The position numbers and the translations under genes were made by a program. DNA of 9,695 nucleotides from Paludibacter sp. (GTDB lineage Bacteria; Bacteroidota; Bacteroidia; Bacteroidales; Paludibacteraceae), in the NCBI GenBank assembly GCA_028705705.1, contig JAQWCZ010000058.1, forward strand, positions 1-9,695, given 5' to 3'. Of this stretch, positions 7,633-9,695 are shown in pieces; positions within the stretch are counted from its first letter, which is position 1; every line of letters starts with the position of its first letter. Under the pieces are notes generated by a model, which searched no databases, was not told where the DNA came from, and saw only the letters and a program-made list of their open reading frames with translations.

Positions 7633-9459
7633 TTATTCAATTTTCAAAGCAAAACCACCACTCTTTTTCAAGTTAAAAGTAATTTTATCCTTACTTGATA
7701 CCTTACGGGTCTCTATATCAACTTTGTCTTCCGATAGCAAATTATCGGTATAAATCGTAGCTTTATATTGTTTTCCTCGATTTAAAAAAGAGCAATCGAG
7801 AATCATCGTTCTTGCATTCGTATTCGTTATACCACCTACATACCAAGTAGAACCGTTTCTGCGAGCTATTATTACATGTTCTCCAATTGCTCCATCAATA
7901 ACCTTTGTATAATCCCAAACTGTTGGAATATGTTCCCAAAGTTTTAACTCTGGCCGGTCATGTCTTGCTTCAGGGCGCTCACGCCAAAATAAGAACTGAG
8001 CAGGGCTGTAAAATATAATTGGGAGAGCAAGTCGATGCGTAAAAGTACTTTGCAAGCCTTCACGCAGATACCCCGGAGTATAATCACCAGCACCAATAGT
8101 GAAACGGGTAAATGGCAACATAACATCGTGATCTGCATTTGGTTGTTGTTCATTACCATGAATCCCCTCTTGTGTTATAAGATTTGGGTAAGTGCGACTA
8201 AAACCTGTTGGACGATAAGCATCATGAATATTTACCATTAAATGATGTTTAGCAGCTATCTTTACCATATCCTCAATCCATTCCTGCCATTCTTGATTGC
8301 CTACACTTACAAATCCAGGCTTAATGCCTTTCACCCCCCACTTTTCATATAATGGAAAGAGTACATCTGCATAACGTTCAACGGCTATTTTATCAAGATA
8401 TACAAAAACACCAATACCCTTCTCTTTTGCGTATTTGATAGTAGCATGTATATCAAGTTCGGGTTTAGGAGTTCCAGGATAACTCATAATATCTTTATCG
8501 GGTCCATACCATAAGGCATCATACAATATATAATCGATACCTTTACGAGCACAAAAGTCTATCAGCTTAAAACTCGCAGCAGTATTCTGGTCAATTTCTC
8601 GCATAACCGTACCAGGCTTGATCCAGGAGGTTTCCGCAAGCCTACAGGAATCGTTTAGATTAAGTATTAAATAATTATTTTCAATAAGGCTCCCGGGTTG
8701 TGATGCAAGCGTTATTGCTCGCCAAGCTGTAATAATGCCATTATAACTTTTCGCCTCTCCACGTATTGAAATACCCAATGATGTCCCCCTTTTGTTTGGA
8801 GAATGCACGTATGCACGTGGATAATTGTTATTGGCCGCTTCGAATATAGCTCCATAAATACCACTTTCAGTCATGCACGTTAGTGGTAATTCACAGTTAG
8901 GTTGAATCTCATTTACATAAACTTTAGAATATTTACCTTCATGCCCGTATGATTGCCACACTGAGGTGTATTGCGGAAAAACGAATTCTGTAAGTTCTTT
9001 ATGAATGACTATTTTTTCGAATCCTTTCTGTGCAGGTATCTCGTACCGAAAAGCTATTCCTTCATTGTAAGCACGAAAAACGATATTTAACTCACGATGT
9101 GGGGGAAGACTCTCTTCTACCACAACTGTCATTTCATTATAATTATCGGGATATTCACTGCATTCACCATAAACAGGTTTCCATGAACTACGCTTATCTT
9201 TTCGGAGTACATCCTTTACTTTTAGAAAAGATTTCATCTCTGCAGTTCCTAACAATTCAAACCCTAAACGAGATGGCAACAAAAAAGGAAGTCCTTTATA
9301 TGAAACAGCATACATCGGTGTACCTTCTAAATAGTTATGTGCAGTTTTTTTACTTAATGAAAATTCAATCTGAATATTTCCATCAGGCGATTGTAATGTC
9401 TGCGACAACAACACCCCACTATATGCAAAAAAAACCAAATACAAAAAAAATAATCTCAT
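7633..9459 (-). CDS. GH97 glycosidase (alpha-glucosidase/alpha-galactosidase family), secreted, inverting-like active site
   Basis: GH97 enzymes cleave alpha-glucosides (SusB, inverting) or alpha-galactosides (BT1871, retaining) in the periplasm of Bacteroidota. I prefer the ATG at 9457-9459: it opens directly into a signal peptide (MRLFFLYLVF, ending LLSQ) behind an A-rich tract. An in-frame ATG at 9502-9504 would add 15 residues with no effect on the domains. With the shorter start the protein has 608 residues. An N-terminal beta-sandwich (about 21-290) includes the Ca-ligand-type motif FEAANNNYP (Glu207). The TIM barrel (about 295-545) has YDALWYG, YEKWGVKGIKPGF, NIHDAYRPTGFSRTYP, TQEGIHGNEQ and AGDYTPGY. 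A short C-terminal beta-domain contains WYVGGITN. Gly382 (KPGF) stands where retaining members have the nucleophile Asp. Asp413 (HDAY) aligns with the SusB general base Glu508, and Glu431 and Glu437 align with Glu526 and the acid Glu532. This points to an inverting-like member of a subgroup of uncertain sugar specificity. It is the first gene of the probable GH97-GH3-GH92 operon. Confidence 0.94.
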   Translation of the reverse strand: MRLFFLYLVFFAYSGVLLSQTLQSPDGNIQIEFSLSKKTAHNYLEGTPMYAVSYKGLPFLLPSRLGFELLGTAEMKSFLKVKDVLRKDKRSSWKPVYGECSEYPDNYNEMTVVVEESLPPHRELNIVFRAYNEGIAFRYEIPAQKGFEKIVIHKELTEFVFPQYTSVWQSYGHEGKYSKVYVNEIQPNCELPLTCMTESGIYGAIFEAANNNYPRAYVHSPNKRGTSLGISIRGEAKSYNGIITAWRAITLASQPGSLIENNYLILNLNDSCRLAETSWIKPGTVMREIDQNTAASFKLIDFCARKGIDYILYDALWYGPDKDIMSYPGTPKPELDIHATIKYAKEKGIGVFVYLDKIAVERYADVLFPLYEKWGVKGIKPGFVSVGNQEWQEWIEDMVKIAAKHHLMVNIHDAYRPTGFSRTYPNLITQEGIHGNEQQPNADHDVMLPFTRFTIGAGDYTPGYLREGLQSTFTHRLALPIIFYSPAQFLFWRERPEARHDRPELKLWEHIPTVWDYTKVIDGAIGEHVIIARRNGSTWYVGGITNTNARTMILDCSFLNRGKQYKATIYTDNLLSEDKVDIETRKVSSKDKITFNLKKSGGFALKIE

Positions 9460-9559
9460 ATGAACTTTGTTTTTAAAATTCGTGAAGTAATTATATAATT
9501 TCATTGCTGTCCGGAGAATAATTCTCGAACAGGGTTTATTAATTTAAATTTCAATATTA
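9460..9559. other. Leader region between the insertion sequence and the GH97 start
   Basis: About 100 A/T-rich bases should carry the 5' end of the enzyme operon. On the minus strand I see no TAnnTTTG/TTTG pair. It contains the 13-base palindrome listed separately and the alternative GH97 start at 9504. If the insertion sequence begins near 9560, the original promoter has either been kept very close to the gene or been displaced by the element. Confidence 0.4.
9514..9526. promoter_or_regulatory. 13-base palindrome upstream of GH97 (possible operator)
   Basis: GAGAAT-A-ATTCTC is a perfect 6+1+6 inverted repeat, 54 bases before the preferred GH97 start and 9 bases before the alternative ATG. 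The position suits a regulator-binding site or leader hairpin, but only one copy exists in the window and no regulator gene is visible. Confidence 0.2.
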
Positions 9560-9593
9560 TACAGGGCTGAAATTATTTTTCGATTAGAAATCA

Positions 9594-9601
9594 TAGTTTT
9601 G
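9594..9601 (+). promoter_or_regulatory. Bacteroides-type -7 promoter box for the transposase
   Basis: TAGTTTTG matches the Bacteroidota sigma-factor consensus TAnnTTTG exactly, 32 bases before the transposase ATG. No clear TTTG -33 element is visible about 20 bases upstream, where the sequence is GAAATTA. If used, transcription would start near 9608, which favours the ATG at 9634 over the in-frame GTG at 9601. Confidence 0.45.
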
Positions 9602-9633
9602 TGAATCGGCATTTGAGCCACATTCTGCAGGCT

Positions 9634-9695
9634 ATGAATAAAGGAAAAACAATCTTTGCACAAATTATGTCTCTTGTTAATGAATATGAGTTTAA
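9634..9695 (+). CDS. IS4-family transposase (DUF4372 type), first 20 residues only
   Basis: The frame from ATG 9634 to the right edge encodes 20 complete codons reading MNKGKTIFAQIMSLVNEYEF. This is the characteristic start of Bacteroidota IS4-type transposases with an N-terminal DUF4372 domain ahead of the DDE nuclease domain; the catalytic residues are outside the window. The frame is open upstream through a GTG at 9601 (VNRHLSHILQA before the Met), but the family start and the promoter box at 9594-9601 favour 9634. A 4-bp inverted repeat (AGCC at 9616-9619, GGCT at 9630-9633) ends right before the ATG and might limit translation, as in other elements, but it is too short to weigh heavily. 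Whether the gene is intact cannot be seen. Confidence 0.8.
   Translation, partial: MNKGKTIFAQIMSLVNEYEF

Larger units (their letters stand above)
9560..9695 (+). mobile_element. Left part of an IS4-family insertion sequence (boundary approximate)
   Basis: The transposase start at 9634 implies an insertion sequence running out of the window. Its left terminus is probably near 9560-9562, where ACAGGGCTGAAATT begins a stretch containing a promoter box and leader of typical length for this type. The terminus cannot be proved: the right inverted repeat and the second copy of any target duplication are outside the window. It sits divergently about 100 bases from the preferred GH97 start and marks one border of the enzyme cluster. 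Confidence 0.5.

Noticed and set aside
8140..8330. GH97 as a dead enzyme because the nucleophile Asp is absent
   Set aside because: Inverting GH97 members such as SusB naturally have Gly there, and the acid Glu437 and a base-position Asp413 are present, so inactivity is not supported.
9030..9476. 148-codon plus-strand open frame opposite the GH97 N-terminus
   Set aside because: It is antisense to a gene with clear family motifs, has no recognisable domain and a composition typical of a reverse-strand shadow.
1..9695. Apparent base-composition differences between genes (some GH127 stretches near 50 percent G+C, some hydrolase and GH97 stretches near 30-40)
   Set aside because: Hand counts of 60-base lines varied as much within a gene as between genes, so recent transfer of one gene cannot be claimed.
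1..9695. CRISPR arrays, tRNA or rRNA genes, riboswitches, tandem repeats
   Set aside because: Nothing resembling these was found on either strand; intergenic space totals only a few hundred bases.

Overview
The window looks like part of a carbohydrate-degradation gene cluster from a Bacteroidota genome. Four lines of evidence point there: secreted glycosidases of families common in that phylum (GH97, GH3, GH92, GH127) packed on one strand; start codons preceded by A/T-rich tracts instead of Shine-Dalgarno boxes; a perfect match to the Bacteroides-type -7 promoter box (TAnnTTTG) before the only plus-strand gene; and an IS4-type transposase start of a kind common in Bacteroidota. No SusC/SusD transporter pair, regulator, sulfatase, tRNA, rRNA or CRISPR array is present, so calling it a polysaccharide utilization locus is inference from gene content.

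Layout, read in the direction of transcription (minus strand, from high to low coordinates). The right edge (about 9560-9695) holds the start of an insertion sequence whose transposase points out of the window on the plus strand. The enzyme cluster then runs leftwards: a GH97 glycosidase (7633-9459), a GH3 beta-glycosidase (5200-7602) and a GH92-family lipoprotein (2836-5178), separated by about 30 and 21 bases and so very likely co-transcribed. A 202-base gap follows, containing a small hairpin. After it come an uncharacterised secreted alpha/beta-hydrolase-like protein with a C-terminal beta-sandwich (981-2633) and, 27 bases further on, the N-terminal half of a GH127 beta-L-arabinofuranosidase-type enzyme (953 down to 1, continuing out of the window).

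How they may work together: every enzyme has an export signal (four type I signal peptides, one lipobox), so they should act in the periplasm or at the outer membrane. The set covers alpha-linked hexose (GH97), beta-linked glucose or xylose-type sugar (GH3), a GH92 substrate, a possible ester (alpha/beta hydrolase) and beta-L-arabinofuranose (GH127). That suits stepwise trimming of a branched plant or algal heteroglycan or glycoprotein glycan, but the sequence does not identify the glycan.

The most unusual points are the GH92 protein, which keeps the catalytic carboxylates but has lost several family sugar-binding motifs; the uncharacterised hydrolase; and the GH97 active site, which has Gly where retaining members have the nucleophile and Asp where SusB has its general-base Glu. 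All family comparisons are from memory of the family motifs, not from a search.
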